DNA of 64,000 nt from Chrysoperla carnea (lineage: Eukaryota > Arthropoda > Insecta > Neuroptera > Chrysopidae). The first letter of the stretch is position 1. Each line of letters starts with the position of its first letter. Location of the stretch: contig NC_058337.1 of NCBI RefSeq assembly GCF_905475395.1, forward strand, positions 135,429,960 to 135,493,959, written 5' to 3'. Shown piece by piece: positions 33,785-45,828 of this stretch. A program made the translations under genes and the position numbers. The notes under the pieces were generated by a model. It searched no databases. It was not told the DNA's origin and worked only from the letters and a program-made list of their open reading frames with translations.

Positions 33785-35584
33785 GTCTAATTTGTATCTA
33801 TGAAACGTTTTGTTATGATTTTTTTTGTTTAACTTTTTTTATAATATAGATATGATTATATTTGGAAAAAGAATTAGATAATTGGTTGCTCGTAATAAGT
33901 ATGTAGAAGTGTTTCAAATTATATCTTTGCGTATTCACTATAATTTGACCTTATTTTAAATAATATTTTTAAGGAAGTTTTTTTTTGAATGAATCTTCGA
34001 TTATTAAAATTTTAAACCAAGCGTTACCATTATATGAGCGATAAGATGCAATCGTATGCTAAGGATTGCATCTCTTCATCATACAAGAAGTATTTTTTCT
34101 TTATTTCTATAACATGATGACTATAACAAGATTATAAGTATCGCTATCATGGTGGTATGCAGTTTTAAACTTACAAGATAAATGTTATGTTATTATTTCA
34201 TAATTTTGCATCGATTTTGACACAAACAAAAATCTGATATCTACATCATACTGGCTTTCTTGTACGCTTATAAATATGTTAAAATGAGTTCAGATAAAAT
34301 GAATTTGAATATCGTAATCGAAATATTGAAATACATAGGAATCGAAAATTTTCTATATCGCTACATGAATAAAATTTAACTCTTTAGTACACCCGCCATC
34401 CGTTCGGTAATCATTAGTCCTGTGATGAATACGAGTTTGAATAAGTGAATAGTTTAAAAACAAAATAATCATAATCATTCATATTAATTAAAAATTCTGT
34501 AAATATCTATTGAATAATTTTGATGATTATGGCTCTAAAAAGAGGTTACGAATGGATTCCTACTCTAGAATCACCTTCACTGATCAGAAACAAAACAGTG
34601 AAGCAAAATTTTAATGTAATTTCGTCAAAAAAAGTACACATGTTTTGCTAAGAAAAAATATAACCAAAACAAAAAAAATTACTAAAACAACCCGGTATAA
34701 AAACAACTCTCGTTAAGTTTACTACTGCGTTCATTCATGGACTGGACATGCATTAAATGGGGTCGAGTTGGCACGGGTCTGCAGGTTTTTAGCTTTATAG
34801 TTAGCCTTGTGATTGCGTTCATTCATTGATCCACGAGGAAGTCGTTTTTGTAATGACTTTTTGAATGGTTGTTTCTGTGTCGAGTTGTTTTTACCGGATT
34901 AGTAATGTCCGAGTAATTTTGGTATGTAATAAAACGCATATACCATTATATACACAGAAAATTTGGATCATTGTGCTCATTGAGACTTCATCAAAAATTT
35001 ATCAAGAAGTTGTTCGATCCGATCTTTATTCATATATACTTACCAGCAATAATAGAATTACCAATCAAATATGGCCTGATTTATTTTACCCCAAATCATG
35101 GAATCCTCGATGAATGGAATATGACTCGTGGCTAACAAATTTTTAGCAAATTTTCGAAGGAAACTAAGCGCAAAGTACAAAATTTTGAATTTTTTTTGTT
35201 AAATAAAAAATACTTTTGTATTTTTTGAACAGCTTTAAGCAAAAAAGCACTCCTTTGTTTTTTTCTCTAGTCGCTTAGTTTTCTTTAATAAAAATTCTTG
35301 AAAAATTAAAAATTCGATTTTAAGAAAAGTGTGTAATTTTTTCAATCTCTGAGGGAATTCGCTTCGCTAACGCCGCTCCTGCGCTACGATTTTTTTTTTT
35401 TTATTTCAAGAAATTTTGATTAAGGAAGTTTAATAAAAAGTAGTTTTGTTCAGAAAAAAATCTTTATTTTTATTAGTATTTAAAAATTGACAATTTTAGG
35501 AACATATTTTATAACAGTTAAAACAAAATAATATTGAACTAAATTTGAGCTGGTTATGCAATTCTTCCATAGAAAAACCTTCCT
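33785..35584. other. Spacer between G8 and G9
   Basis: To about 34010 it is shared with the G7 upstream flank. Beyond that I see no gene. GCGTTCATTCAT occurs twice (about 34728 and 34815). 35400-35580 resembles the 3' flank of G8 and G10 (poly-T-rich terminator side with TTTATTTTTATTAGT and GACAATTTTAGGAAC). Confidence 0.5.
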
Positions 35585-36945
35585 TTACCAACCTTTACCA
35601 GTTTTTTCTCTGCATTCTTTTTCTTTTTTACCTTCTGGATCGTATTTGGCTTTAAGTTCTTTTAATTTTTCTGGTTTTTCCTTTGCCAAATAATCGAACA
35701 CTTTCTTGACTCCTTCCTTTTGTTTGTCAGTACATTTTTCACAGCAAGTTTCCATTGCTTCATTCCAACGTTCTTTAAAATAAACAAATTGCTTGTTCAT
35801 TAAAACTTCCAAATATAATTATTATTATTATATCCTGTATATCAAAAAATGTGAAATATATATCAAAGTAAGAGCCTAAATGGGCGAGCGGTCTAAAGTT
35901 TGCCTTTGGCTGTTTGTCCATTTAGACAAAGGGTGCGGGTTCGAATCCGGGCAGCGACATTGTGAACAATTTATAAATAATGGGAGTGCAGAATTGATCA
36001 CATTGTCGTCGCTTGGATAAGAACGAAGTAACCGACTCCACCCACATCAAAATGAAATTGTAAATATGTATGTAATTAAATAAATAAAGATTAACAAATA
36101 ATGATGTGGGTGGCCCCTGTTATAGGCGTATATGTCAGAGAAACGGAGGTTAAACCCCATTATTATTATTATATATCAAAGTATACTAATTTAAGTCCCA
36201 AGTTTGTAACGCTTTGAAATATTGCAATACAAACAAAATTTTGGTATTGGTGTTCATAAAATCATCTAAGTAGTTCATTTCCGTTTGTTCGTCTGTACGT
36301 CTGCCTGTCACACGATAACTCAAAAACGAAACGAAACATCAACTTGAAATCAGGACGTAAAAAGTGAGGCTGAATGAGCATTATAAAGGTCAATTGGGTA
36401 TTGGGATTGAACAAAAGTTTAAATATAAAAAATAAAATAAAAAATAAACAACTTTTGTTTAAAACATTTTTTCGTAAACATAATTGTTTACCTGAGAGGG
36501 CGCAAATTAAGACAAAACTTTGGTGTCCATATTTCAGCAAAACTATAAAAGACAGGGAGTTCAAAATTTGCTGGTAGCCTAAAGTAGTGTTCTTGCGAAA
36601 GATTATCGAAACCCAACAAAAAAATTCTAGAAAATACATTCGAAAATTTTCGAACTTTTCGAAAACATGCATGCGCTGACATTCAACATTTTCCATACAT
36701 TTCAACACTTATCCGAGTAAAAAATTATAATTTCAATACATACTTTTTAATTCTTCACCTTCTGGTGTACATTTTCCAGTTCCATCAGCACATGAAAAAT
36801 AACTACCCAATAAACGATCGTTTTCTAAAATTTCATCGATATCGATATTGTCCCATTTGGATGGATATTTCTCTTCGTCTGGTCGTGGCGCAGCGTAAAC
36901 AATGGTAGCTAAAGCTACAAACACAAGCACTACAGCGAATTTCAT
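35585..36945 (-). CDS. Six-Cys chemosensory protein G9
   Basis: Exon 1 is 36945-36744, exon 2 is 35772-35585, with a 971-bp intron and 129 residues, the longest in the set. Signal peptide 1-18 ends VYA, then APRPDEEKYPSKWDNIDIDE; Trp replaces the usual Tyr of K-Y-D-N. Cysteines are at 52, 59, 77, 78, 81 and 121. After the splice comes K-R-W-N-E-A-M-E-T-C-C-E-K-C. The tail is K-E-C-R-E-K-T-G-K-G-W. It belongs with G7, G8 and G10. Its intron is about 900 bp longer than in G7/G8, most of which is a tRNA-derived SINE (35871-36169) and a repeat-B fragment (36184-36510). Confidence 0.93.
35871..36169 (+). mobile_element. tRNA-derived SINE in the G9 intron
   Basis: The head has an RNA polymerase III A box (TGGGCGAGCGGTC, 35881-35893) and a B box (GGTTCGAATCC, 35938-35948), about 45 bp apart, like a Leu/Ser tRNA with a long variable arm. 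A tRNA-unrelated body follows, then an (ATT)n tail. A perfect 14-bp target duplication, TATATATCAAAGTA, lies at 35857-35870 and 36170-36183. Length 299 bp. It is antisense to G9. Confidence 0.9.
36184..36510 (+). repeat. Repeat B fragment in the G9 intron
   Basis: Contains AAGTCCCAAGTTTGTAACGC, a short GTCTGTACGTCTGCCTGTC tract and CGTAAACATAATTGTTTACC. Both ends are lost. The SINE inserted at its left edge. Confidence 0.65.
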
Positions 36946-37019
36946 TTTATATTTTTGTTATTGATTATTGTTAATATTTCGTGAGATTCACTTTGGAAAT
37001 ACAACATTTCCAATGCATC

Positions 37020-37027
37020 TTTATATA
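37020..37027 (-). promoter_or_regulatory. TATA box of G9
   Basis: TATATAAA on the minus strand, 75-82 bp before the ATG. A weaker copy of the shared motif (ATGACGTATG, 37046-37055) lies 19 bp further upstream. Confidence 0.72.
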
Positions 37028-37055
37028 TTAAAATTTGGTAATTATATGACGTATG

Positions 37056-39284
37056 TACCTAAATCAATATTTAATTAGTTTCTGTTAATTTTTTTGTATT
37101 TTTAATTAAGATTTACTTGGAAACAATTAGGTAGGTGATTGATTGACACATTTAAGGACGTTCATTCACCACCCGGTCTTGATATGTGTGTTCATAGAGA
37201 TACAGTGTGTAAATTTTAAATAATTTTAAAAGAAAATTGAACTTCTGTTAAAAAGGGATCCCGAAATCTTAGAAGGGAAAATGGATTTCTGTGAAACTTT
37301 TGAGTAGTAACCCAAAATGTTCTTTGGATCATTTTGATCAAAAGCTCTCCCGGCCACACAAATTTTTAACGAGTAGTTTTCGAGCTGCGGCCGATAAAGC
37401 TACTAATATATTATAAATTTAGTATATGACTAGTAAAATGGCTTTCTGTGAAACTTTTTAAAACGGTCCTCAAAATGTTCTTCTGAGCGTTCTGATCAAA
37501 AACTTTCGCGGCCACAAAATTTTTTAACTGGAAGTTTTCGATCTACTAGTGATCAAAGCTACACATCCCTACATATTATAAATGTGAAAGTAGTAATGTT
37601 TGTTTGTTTGTTTGCTTGCTTGTTACGCTTTCAAGCAAAAACTAGCCATGGATTTGAATGAAACTGTACAACAATATAGCTTATACATCAGAATAACACA
37701 TGAGCTATAATTTATAGATATATTTAAAAAAAAAATAAAATTTATGCTGACATTTTACTACTTCATCTATGATAATCATTTTAAACCATAAAAAAAAATT
37801 TCTGTACAGATTTATAATAGTAAATTTCAAACAAATCATGGCCTTCTTTTCTGATATCACTCAATGAATTACGATTATTTTACACTTTAAAAAATTGAAA
37901 ATTGTACAAATATTTTAGCTGTGCAAAACAATTCCTTCGAGTGCTATGGAAGGAAAATAAGTGAGATCAAGAGAGGTGGAAGCTATAAAGCTTTAAAGTG
38001 GGTTAGAAAAAGTTTAACAGAAAGCCATTTTTCTATCCATTATTGCGGGGCCCTTTAAATAATTATTAACTGGTAAAAGTTTCAAGTATAATTATCGACA
38101 TAATTTTTGAGAAACATGGATTTATATTATATTTATAAAGTTAAAATTCAACGAAATTAAGTCGATAACAGTATTTTTTTTCTTAAATCATTCAAAATTA
38201 TTTAAACTTTTATTTATATTTGTTTTTATTTGCCAATAAACAAGTTTTATGAATAAACGTCCTTAAAGAAAACAAAAAATTTTAATACTCTTTTTACAGA
38301 ATTTTTTTTTAAAACCTCTTAAATGTATCTAGAATTCTTAATTAACAGTTATTACGACACACGATGTGTTATTAAAATTTTTACTTCGAGTGTTTTCGAA
38401 AAATTTTTTGAAACTGTAAATAACTTTCAAATTTTTATAAAAAAATAAAAACAGCTTTGTTTTAATACTTTTTTATACGATATCTTTCTGGCTGAATTTC
38501 CTAGATCAACATTTGAATTATATAAAAATCGAAATTTATTTTTTCTCCGGGATGATCTCTTTTTTTTTTAAAAAAAAACAAGTTAAAAGAAACAATTGAC
38601 TGAGTTAATTGTTGAAATATATACAGTTTTGATTACGGAATCGTTTGTTTTTTACATCATGTAAATAAAGAAAGATAGCCACTTTTAGATAGCCACACAG
38701 AACTGATATTCCTATATAATACATATACTATATAATTTGGGCCTGATTTCCGCCTTCAAGGTTACACAGTGATGTTTACGAAAAAATGTTTTTTTTTAAG
38801 AATCATTTTTTATATCTAAACTTTTGTCATATCTCTAACGTTTACGAGGTCCAGTTGACCTATGTTGCTCATTTGCGAACTCGGCCTAACTTTTTACGTC
38901 CTGAGCACGCTATAAAAATTTCAGTTTAATGTATTTTTCGCTTTTGAGTTATCGTTAATATTTTTAAGCGTTACAAACTTGGAACTAAACTTAGTAATAT
39001 ACCTTGATATACTTCATAATGTAAGCCTGTAAGCACTGATATTCAACACTTTCTATATATATAGAGTAATTAAACAATTTTCTCAGTTAATTGCTTGTTT
39101 TCAGAAAATTTTGATTCGGGATAGGAAAAAAAGTAGTTTTTTGAAGAAAAATAAATCTTTATTATAAGTAATATTTAAAAATAGACAATTTTAAGTACAT
39201 GTTAGAAAAATTAAAATAAAAAAATATTGAAATAAACTTGAACAGTTTATGTAATTCTGCCATAGAAGAACTCTCCTTTACCAA
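37056..39284. other. Spacer between G9 and G10
   Basis: No gene. Two diverged ~190-bp direct copies begin near 37270 and 37435 (both with GGATTTCTGTGAAACTTTT-like and GGCCACA blocks). 37560-37730 looks like a degenerate copy of the common insect repeat with TTGTTTGTTTGTTTGCTTGC, TTACGCTTTCAAGCAAAAAC and a TATAGCTTATA tail. 38578-39020 is a reversed repeat-B fragment. Confidence 0.55.
38578..39020 (-). repeat. Repeat B fragment
   Basis: Starts with the hairpin end (CAATTGACTGAGTTAATTG), has an internal deletion over the GTCC tract, and ends near AACTTGGAACTAAACTTAG. Confidence 0.65.
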
Positions 39285-40158
39285 TCACCAACCAAGTTTT
39301 TTTTTGCATTCTTCTTCTTTGGTTCCTTCTGGATCATATTTTTCTTTGAGTTCTTTAAATTTTTCTGGTTTTTCGTTTTTGAAATGATTCCATACTTTCT
39401 TGACTCCTTCCTTTTGTTTGTCAGAACATTTTTCACAGCAAGTATTCAATGCCTCTTTCATATTTTCTATAAAATTAACAAACCGATTTTAATTAAAGCT
39501 TACCAAATGTATAAATATTATCGAAGATAATAAATGAGAACTCTAGGATATTTCGAAATAAATTTCGATTTTTGAGAATTAGCTAGTCGTGATTACTCTT
39601 ATTATGAATGTTACTCTTTGCTATTTTGGTGGCGGACTACACCCGTTCTGATTGAGGAGCTGATAAATGAAATTATCAGCGGAAAGGTGGTAAAACATAT
39701 ATATGGTATGGACTCTATTGCCTAAGTGTGTCCTTTGTGGACAGCCAATATAACTTAACCTAACCTAGCTTTCGATATTTCGAAAACCAAAGGTAGATAT
39801 CGAAAAAATTTATTCTTATTTTTCGTCTACATGCATAGGTTATATCAAAATTTATTATTCAAGTTGAAAATAAGGTACAAATAATTTCAACTACAAGTCC
39901 AAACTTAACGCTCGTACTTACTAACTTCAAAAATATAATATAATTTCAATACATACTTTTTAATTCTTCCCCTTCTGGTGTACATTTTCCATTGTCAAAA
40001 ACACATGCCATATAATTGTCCATTAAACGAGGATTGTTCAGGATTTTATCAAGATTGATATTATCCCATTTCGTTGTATATGTTTCACCATCTGGTCGTG
40101 GCACTGCGTAAACAATGGTAGCTAATGCTACAAACACAAACACTACTGCGAATTTCAT
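39285..40158 (-). CDS. Six-Cys chemosensory protein G10
   Basis: Exon 1 is 40158-39957, exon 2 is 39466-39285 (TGA stop), with a 490-bp intron and 127 residues. Signal peptide 1-18, then VPRPDGETYTTKWDNINLDK, with the same Tyr-to-Trp change as G9. The loop between the first two cysteines is unusual: C-V-F-D-N-G-K-C rather than C-V-E-G-S-G-K-C. Cysteines are at 52, 59, 77, 78, 81 and 121. Exon 2 ends E-E-E-C-K-K-K-L-G-W and has Phe where its relatives have Leu (E-K-F-K-E-L). The intron contains a rearranged repeat-C piece (39520-39640) and a 5'-truncated SINE (39640-39769). Confidence 0.93.
39640..39769 (+). mobile_element. 5'-truncated SINE, CCTAACCTAACC-tailed
   Basis: Matches the 3' half of the SINE at 54539-54838: ATTGAGGAGCTG, AATGAAATTATCAGCG, GTGGTAAAACA and CTAAGTGTGTCCTTTGTGGA, ending TTAACCTAACCTAG. 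It lacks the tRNA head. It is antisense to G10, in its intron. Confidence 0.75.
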
Positions 40159-40227
40159 TTCGATTGTTATTATTGAATGTTACAAAGTTTGAAAAGTTCA
40201 CAATGAAAATGCAATTGCACATCCATC

Positions 40228-40235
40228 TTTATATA
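40228..40235 (-). promoter_or_regulatory. TATA box of G10
   Basis: TATATAAA on the minus strand, 70-77 bp before the ATG. Confidence 0.72.
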
Positions 40236-40255
40236 TCAAAAATTTAACAAATTAA

Positions 40256-40270
40256 ATGACGTAAATCAAT
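40256..40270 (-). promoter_or_regulatory. Conserved upstream motif of G10
   Basis: ATGACGTAAATCAAT (plus-strand reading), 20 bp above the TATA box and identical to the G7 motif, although the flanks around it have diverged. Confidence 0.58.
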
Positions 40271-42395
40271 ATTTAATTTGTGTCTATTAAAAATTTTGCT
40301 ACGATTTTTTACCAAAAATTTTTTTTTTTTTTAATTAAGGTGATCTAACAGACGGTATAAGGTCAATCTTCACCCACCAGATAAACAGATGAGACATAAA
40401 TTTCAATTTTTGTTCCAATTTCCTAGATCAATTTTTTGTAATATATAAGTACGTATTTCGACTAATAAGTAGTCATCATCCGTATGAATTAGTTCATCGT
40501 AATTATTGTGCAAGTTTCTCGTTGCTAATTTGGTGGCGGACTGCACATCGATAGTTTTATGTACCTGTAGATGTCGATCAATGTAGATGAAAGCATGTAC
40601 ATTTGAAATCTGGATAATGAAACAATGAACTTGGATAAGGTAACCTATTCCAAATTCGGTTTTAATAATAATTGCAAAATTAAGGTTGAATTTCTGGAAT
40701 TAGTAATGGATTTTCGAAGTAAAAGATTATTTACTTTCACTAATTTATTTATAGTTTTTAATTTAAATTTGATTTTGTGGGTGATACAAATATTCGAATA
40801 TCATTGGCCCATAAAGATCATGCTCATTGGTCAAGCACTACGTCACCTGAACGAAACTGATTGGTCGACGTCACTGACATCACAATTTGACAGATATTTA
40901 GAACCATAGAATACATAGATAACGTGAGAGATATGCTAGCCTGTAAGTGGATGCGATATGATGAATGAGAGAGAAGACTGCCAATTAGTTCCTACGTGTC
41001 CTGGTCATAGTCCTATGTCATAATCATATGATGCATAGAGAGAAAATTTAAAAAAAAATTGGTTATAATTAATTTTATTAAAAATATCCATGAACACTTT
41101 TCGAAAGAAAAACTACGATAGGAGTGTTCAAAATTTCCTAAAAAATATGTCTCATCTGGTTATCAAATGGGTGAAGATCGACCTTCTACCGTCTATTGTA
41201 CTAAAACTTACCTGACAATAATTAGGTAGTGCAATAATTTTTTTGTAATAATCTTATGCAAAAGTATTTAAATTACATCTTACACCCATGATTCAAAACT
41301 TGTTTCTATTTAAATGTAACAAAAAAGTTTAATATTGTTTTTATTTGGAAAATTTTTTAATAGAATTGGACTATTACCGTCTGAAACTGAGCGTGACCAT
41401 TTTAGTAAAATTATCTTTTAAAGATATTAAACGTATCGACGTCATAACTTAAATTTTACGCTTCGATTCAATGACGATCTATTTTTTTTAAATAAATAAA
41501 TTTTATTCTACAAAGTTAATTTATGGGAAAAAAAAGCTTCGGTTTGACATCTTAACTCCTCGTTCGGCTTATAATATGGCTTTTGACTTCCAAAATTGGT
41601 TGTTTATGGCGTTTTGGTACCAAAACGAATGTATTACCAAAAAAAATTAAAATATTGTGAGTCAATTAATGTGTATTGTATACTGTGTAAATTTAAAGTC
41701 GATTCTCTGAACGGCTTACGATAAATTAATTATTAAAAACAGCCTTTTTTTGCGAGGTGATATATGAAGAATTCAAAATAATTGTTGGTTTTTTAGTCAA
41801 GAAGTGTTTTTAAAAATATTACCAATTACATGAAGAACTTTTATCAATAATATTTCAAAAGTTTTAAGCTTTGTTATCATTCCTAAATAATGAACTGTGC
41901 ATAAAAATGAAAAACTTTTTTAGGGGAAACTTTGATAGTTCATTTCTCATAAACCGTTCAGAGAATCGATATGAAATTTTCACAAAAGACGTATAAAAAG
42001 ATGATTTATTGATATCATTTTCATTTTTACAGCATCTAAATACCTTAAAGAGTTGAAATGCAAATGATAACAAAAAATTTTAAATTTTATTATTATCAAT
42101 GACTCAACCTTGTATAGGTCTTTGTGGGAAAAATGTCCACTGTGGTCTTTTTTTTTTTTTTGTCAATTTAACGTCCAGAAAATGTGAAAGGTTATTTTTA
42201 ATATGTTTTTTAACGTTTCATTTATAATTCTGTGAATAATTTTCCACGCATTTCCCATAACCATAGTCATCTCTAAAGACCTTGTATGTATTATGTGAAT
42301 TATGCTATGACTTTAACTGTTAAAAAATTTAGGGAAGTCTAATTAAAATGCACGCATGCAAAATATTAGCATTTAAATTGCTTAATTAGTAGCCA
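40271..42395. other. Spacer between G10 and G11
   Basis: No gene. About 40385-40550 is a repeat-C relative (CAATTTCCTAGATCA, GTGGCGGACTGCAC). The plus-strand ORF at 40625-40909 has no recognisable content. GTCTTAGA-type low-complexity T runs occur around 42150. CTGAGCGTGACCAT(A/T)TTAGT at about 41387 also occurs upstream of G7 (29398) and more loosely at 34019. Confidence 0.5.
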
Positions 42396-42403
42396 TATAA
42401 AAA
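42396..42403 (+). promoter_or_regulatory. TATA box of G11
   Basis: TATAAAAA, 94 bp before the ATG. Confidence 0.68.
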
Positions 42404-42489
42404 GGAATTTAAATTTTGTATTTTTATAGTCAAATTTTAATATTCCTAAATAACATTTACTATTGTTTAGAACAATAATCCAACACAAA

Positions 42490-43241
42490 ATGAAACTTTC
42501 TGTAGTATTTGTGATTGTTGCATTCGCCACCATTGTTTACGCTGCACCACAAAGTGGATATTCAACGAAATTCGATAGTATTGATCTGGAAGCGATTATT
42601 GCCAATGATCGTTTAGTCGATAGTTACGTGGCATGTTTGCTAGAAAGAGGAAAATGTACAGCCGAAGGTGAAGAATTAAAAAGTAAGTATTCGAATTAAA
42701 ATTTTTCATTGGATCTGTTGAAGCTCTTCATAAAAAAATCATCATACAACGTTATATCGAAGCGGAACACTAAGCAAGATAATTCGATAATTCTGGTTTT
42801 TGAAAAATAGCCTTATTTATGAATACGGGCCAATATTTACGCTTTGACCATATCGCAAACCATTTAAATTTAAAGAAATCTTTAAATTTAGATCTCTTCG
42901 AGAACTTGTTTAATCGGTCCATTGTCTGTATTTAATATTTTAAATTTTTGGAAATAGAATCATTTGAAATGAGCATAAAATTAAAATTTCAGAAAAATTT
43001 CAATTCAAGCTAATATTTGATGTTAATTTTCTTTTTTTTTTTTCAAAATTTTATTTCAGAAAACATGAAAGATGCTGTCGAGACATGCTGTTCTAAATGT
43101 TCGGACAAACAGAAGAAAGGAACTCGAATAGCTTTCAGCCATTTAGAAAAGAATAAACCTGAAAAATTATCAGAACTTAGAGCTAAATTCGATCCAACTG
43201 GTGAATACGAAAAAGAATGCAGAAAGAAATTGACAGCTTAA
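42490..43241 (+). CDS. Six-Cys chemosensory protein G11
   Basis: Exon 1 is 42490-42682, exon 2 is 43060-43241, with a 377-bp intron (GTAAGT, TTTCAG) and 124 residues. I choose the ATG at 42490, which matches the family start, over one 27 nt upstream. Signal peptide 1-18 ends VYA; the mature chain starts APQSGYSTKFDSIDLEAIIA, with S-I-D in place of N-I-D. Cysteines are at 49, 56, 74, 75, 78 and 118. The loop C-L-L-E-R-G-K-C is more basic than in its neighbours. Exon 2 has K-G-T-R-I-A-F-S-H-L, then N-K-P-E-K-L-S-E-L-R, ending C-R-K-K-L-T-A. It groups with G12, G14 and the 45.9-kb pseudogene by the A-P-Q-x-G-Y-S-T-K motif. Confidence 0.94.
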
Positions 43242-45042
43242 ACTGAAGAATTAGATGAAAAATTTTTAGGAATATGTGAAATATTAAATTTTTTTGAAAT
43301 AAAAATTATTCTTTTATAAAAAATTATTCTCTCATTTTATTCAAGCTTTCCGATTTTATTCAACCTTTCAAACCTTTATTTCCCTTTTCGAGTTCAGATA
43401 CTTAAACAACTACAGATAAATTAAAATAGAAATTCATACATTGAAAATAATCATACTCTATTTTCTCATTTTCGGTGGATCCTTGTTGATTATAGCTTTT
43501 TTTCTGTTGATTATAGTTAGATAGTCCAGAAAATGAATGGTGTTAAAGTGGAAAAAATATAAAAGCAAGAGTAATTAGAACAATGATTCTTCCGTGAGAA
43601 ATTAATACTAGAATCTATATCTCGCGCTTGTAAATAAAATGTTACGAATGAAGCGGTAAACTACCCCCGAGCCAAAACATGCTAATCATTATTATTTATG
43701 TACATGATATTGTGCTAAAAATCCCTCCACCCGTAAAAGAAGACGATTTTAGAAATTAAGAAATTATCTTCTTTATCGTCAAGCCCAATTTTTCCCCACA
43801 ATGGGCTAAACTGATGTTGCATCGAGATGTTACATATGAGAATTGAGATTTACAAGTCGAGAAAAATCAATCAGTTAGCCAAAATATATTATTACATATC
43901 GGGAAGTAATTCAAAATTTTAAAAGATTTCTTTAAGCACTTTTAAATCTTCAGCACAATAAAACCTTTTAGAATAAACTTCAAATATTAAGCCTTCGTTC
44001 TAAAAAGGCTTAGCTCAACTTTTAAAACATAATTTCTATACTAGCCCTCTCCAGTCCGATTCGCTAGGCATAAGACTATAGGGTATCGAGTGTTAGTTCT
44101 TGTTCAAAATTTATATTTATTACAGACATATATGTATACAGGATGCCTTGGGACTCGATGGACAAAGCTTAAGACCGTATTCTTTGGACAATTTTAAGTC
44201 GAAAGTGCCTATATACTTTTGCTCAAGATTCAATAGTTAAGGAGTTTTGGGCACTATTTAATTAAATCAATAAATTAAAGACATTATTGAGTAAAGCAGT
44301 GTAATTAATAAAAATTTTTCATCGTATAATACTAGAGGGACTGTTTTCGACTATGCGTAGGTTTTTCGTCGGAAAGTTCTTGCATTACGTTATTGGGACG
44401 TTCTGCATTAGATTTAGACAAAATACCTTTCTCTGCCAAATGACAAAGCAGAATGAGAACCCTTGTTTATTATGAATTCTTTGATCAGAAAACCGCCACT
44501 GATATTCTATGTATTTCCTTGCACTGACGCGCTTTCATTTCCGTCACAATATCCGTAAATAAAGTGAATATCGGTATATTCTTTTATTTGCAAACGTGGT
44601 CAATAAATTAATCTTAAAATAACAAACTAAAAATTTAAAAACAAATTTACATATAACGACATCTATGAAAACTAAACGAGCCTATTGATACAGTTATGAT
44701 CCCAACACATGCAGTGCCATCTATGAATACTAAATGAAACTATTTTATGATCTGGATAAACTTTAATGAACTATTTCACACCTTCTCGACGTTTTATTTT
44801 CGAGATAAAAATAAGCTTACATCCTTTCTCAAGGTCTTATGTATTTCTATACTTACCGAAGTCCATAAAAATTGGTTCAGCGGTTAAGGCATTAAAGCGA
44901 TGTATAATATAAGTTAGGATTAGGATTAGGATAACCATAAATTAATTATTTTATAATTTTTAATTAAATTTAAGTTTTTATTTTTCAAAAAATATAATTT
45001 TACAATTCAAAAATATAGTAATATATAATAAACATAAGCATC
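43242..45042. other. Spacer between G11 and G12
   Basis: No gene. AAATTGGTTCAGCGGTTAAG near 44870 resembles the end of a widespread insect retroposon, followed by three TTAGGA units at about 44912-44930. Otherwise I see only AT-rich sequence. Confidence 0.45.
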
Positions 45043-45491
45043 TCATTGTTTTTTACATGCTTTTTCGTATTCACCAGTTGGATCAAATTTCGCTTTAAGT
45101 TCTGCCAATTTTTCTGGCTTGTTTTTTTCTAAATGATTGATTACTTTTTTGGATCCTTCCTTTTGTTTTTCAGAACATTTAGCACAGCATGTTTCAATAC
45201 CATCTTTAAAATATTCTGAAATAATAAAAATTTTAAGATAAAACCACTTGAGATGAAAATTAAGATAATCAAATTCAGATTTCAACTCAAATACATACTT
45301 TTTAATTCTTCACCTTCAGCTGTACATTTTCCACTTCCTTCGACACATGTTATGTAAGAATCCAATAATCGATCATTGGTAAGAATCGAATCTAAATCAA
45401 TATTATCGTATTTTGTTGAATATCCTTCTTGTGGTGCAGCGTAAACCATGCAAGCTAATGCTACAAACACAAATACTACAGAAAATTTCAT
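45043..45491 (-). CDS. Six-Cys chemosensory protein G12
   Basis: Exon 1 is 45491-45299, exon 2 is 45215-45043 (TGA stop), with an 83-bp intron and 121 residues. Start at 45491 (M-K-F-S-V-V-F), not the in-frame ATG 30 nt upstream. The signal peptide of 18 residues contains a Cys (A-L-A-C-M-V-Y-A), lost on cleavage. The mature chain starts APQEGYSTKYDNIDLDSILT. Cysteines are at 49, 56, 74, 75, 78 and 118. Exon 2 reads K-Y-F-K-D-G-I-E-T-C-C-A-K-C and ends E-K-A-C-K-K-Q. It is the intact half of a head-to-head inverted pair; the partner at 45.9 kb has lost its start. Confidence 0.94.
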
Positions 45492-45581
45492 TTTGACTAG
45501 AAATAATTGTTGATGGATCAATGGTAAATGTTATTAAAAGATATTTGAGCTTGACTATAGAAATCAAAAATTTAATCAGTC

Positions 45582-45589
45582 TTTATATA
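45582..45589 (-). promoter_or_regulatory. TATA box of G12
   Basis: TATATAAA on the minus strand, 91-98 bp before the ATG. Confidence 0.73.
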
Positions 45590-45828
45590 CCTAAAAATTA
45601 AACAATTGGAATTTTTATAGCATGCCTGAATTTTAATTAAACTTTACTACTTTATTTAAAATTAATTGAAATTGCGTGTGTTTGAATTTAAAAGGTCAAT
45701 TTATTAAGCTTATATAATCCTACTTTCACCCTTCGCAAAAAATCATCATTCGTCAGTTTAAATAAATTTCACGAAATCTCTTTAAAATTCGGCCATGCTA
45801 GTAAAATTTACTTAATTTATTTTAAAGG

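Noticed and set aside
35881-35948. A functional tRNA gene
   Set aside because: A and B boxes are good, but the acceptor arms do not pair and the sequence continues into a SINE body with target duplications. The tRNA-like heads at 49435, 51010 and 54838 fail likewise.
36262-36708. Overlapping ORFs in the G9 intron
   Set aside because: They fall in a repeat-B fragment and intronic DNA; no recognisable protein.
44912-44930. TTAGGA x3 as telomeric DNA
   Set aside because: The unit has six bases, not the insect TTAGG, has only three copies and follows a retroposon-like tail.
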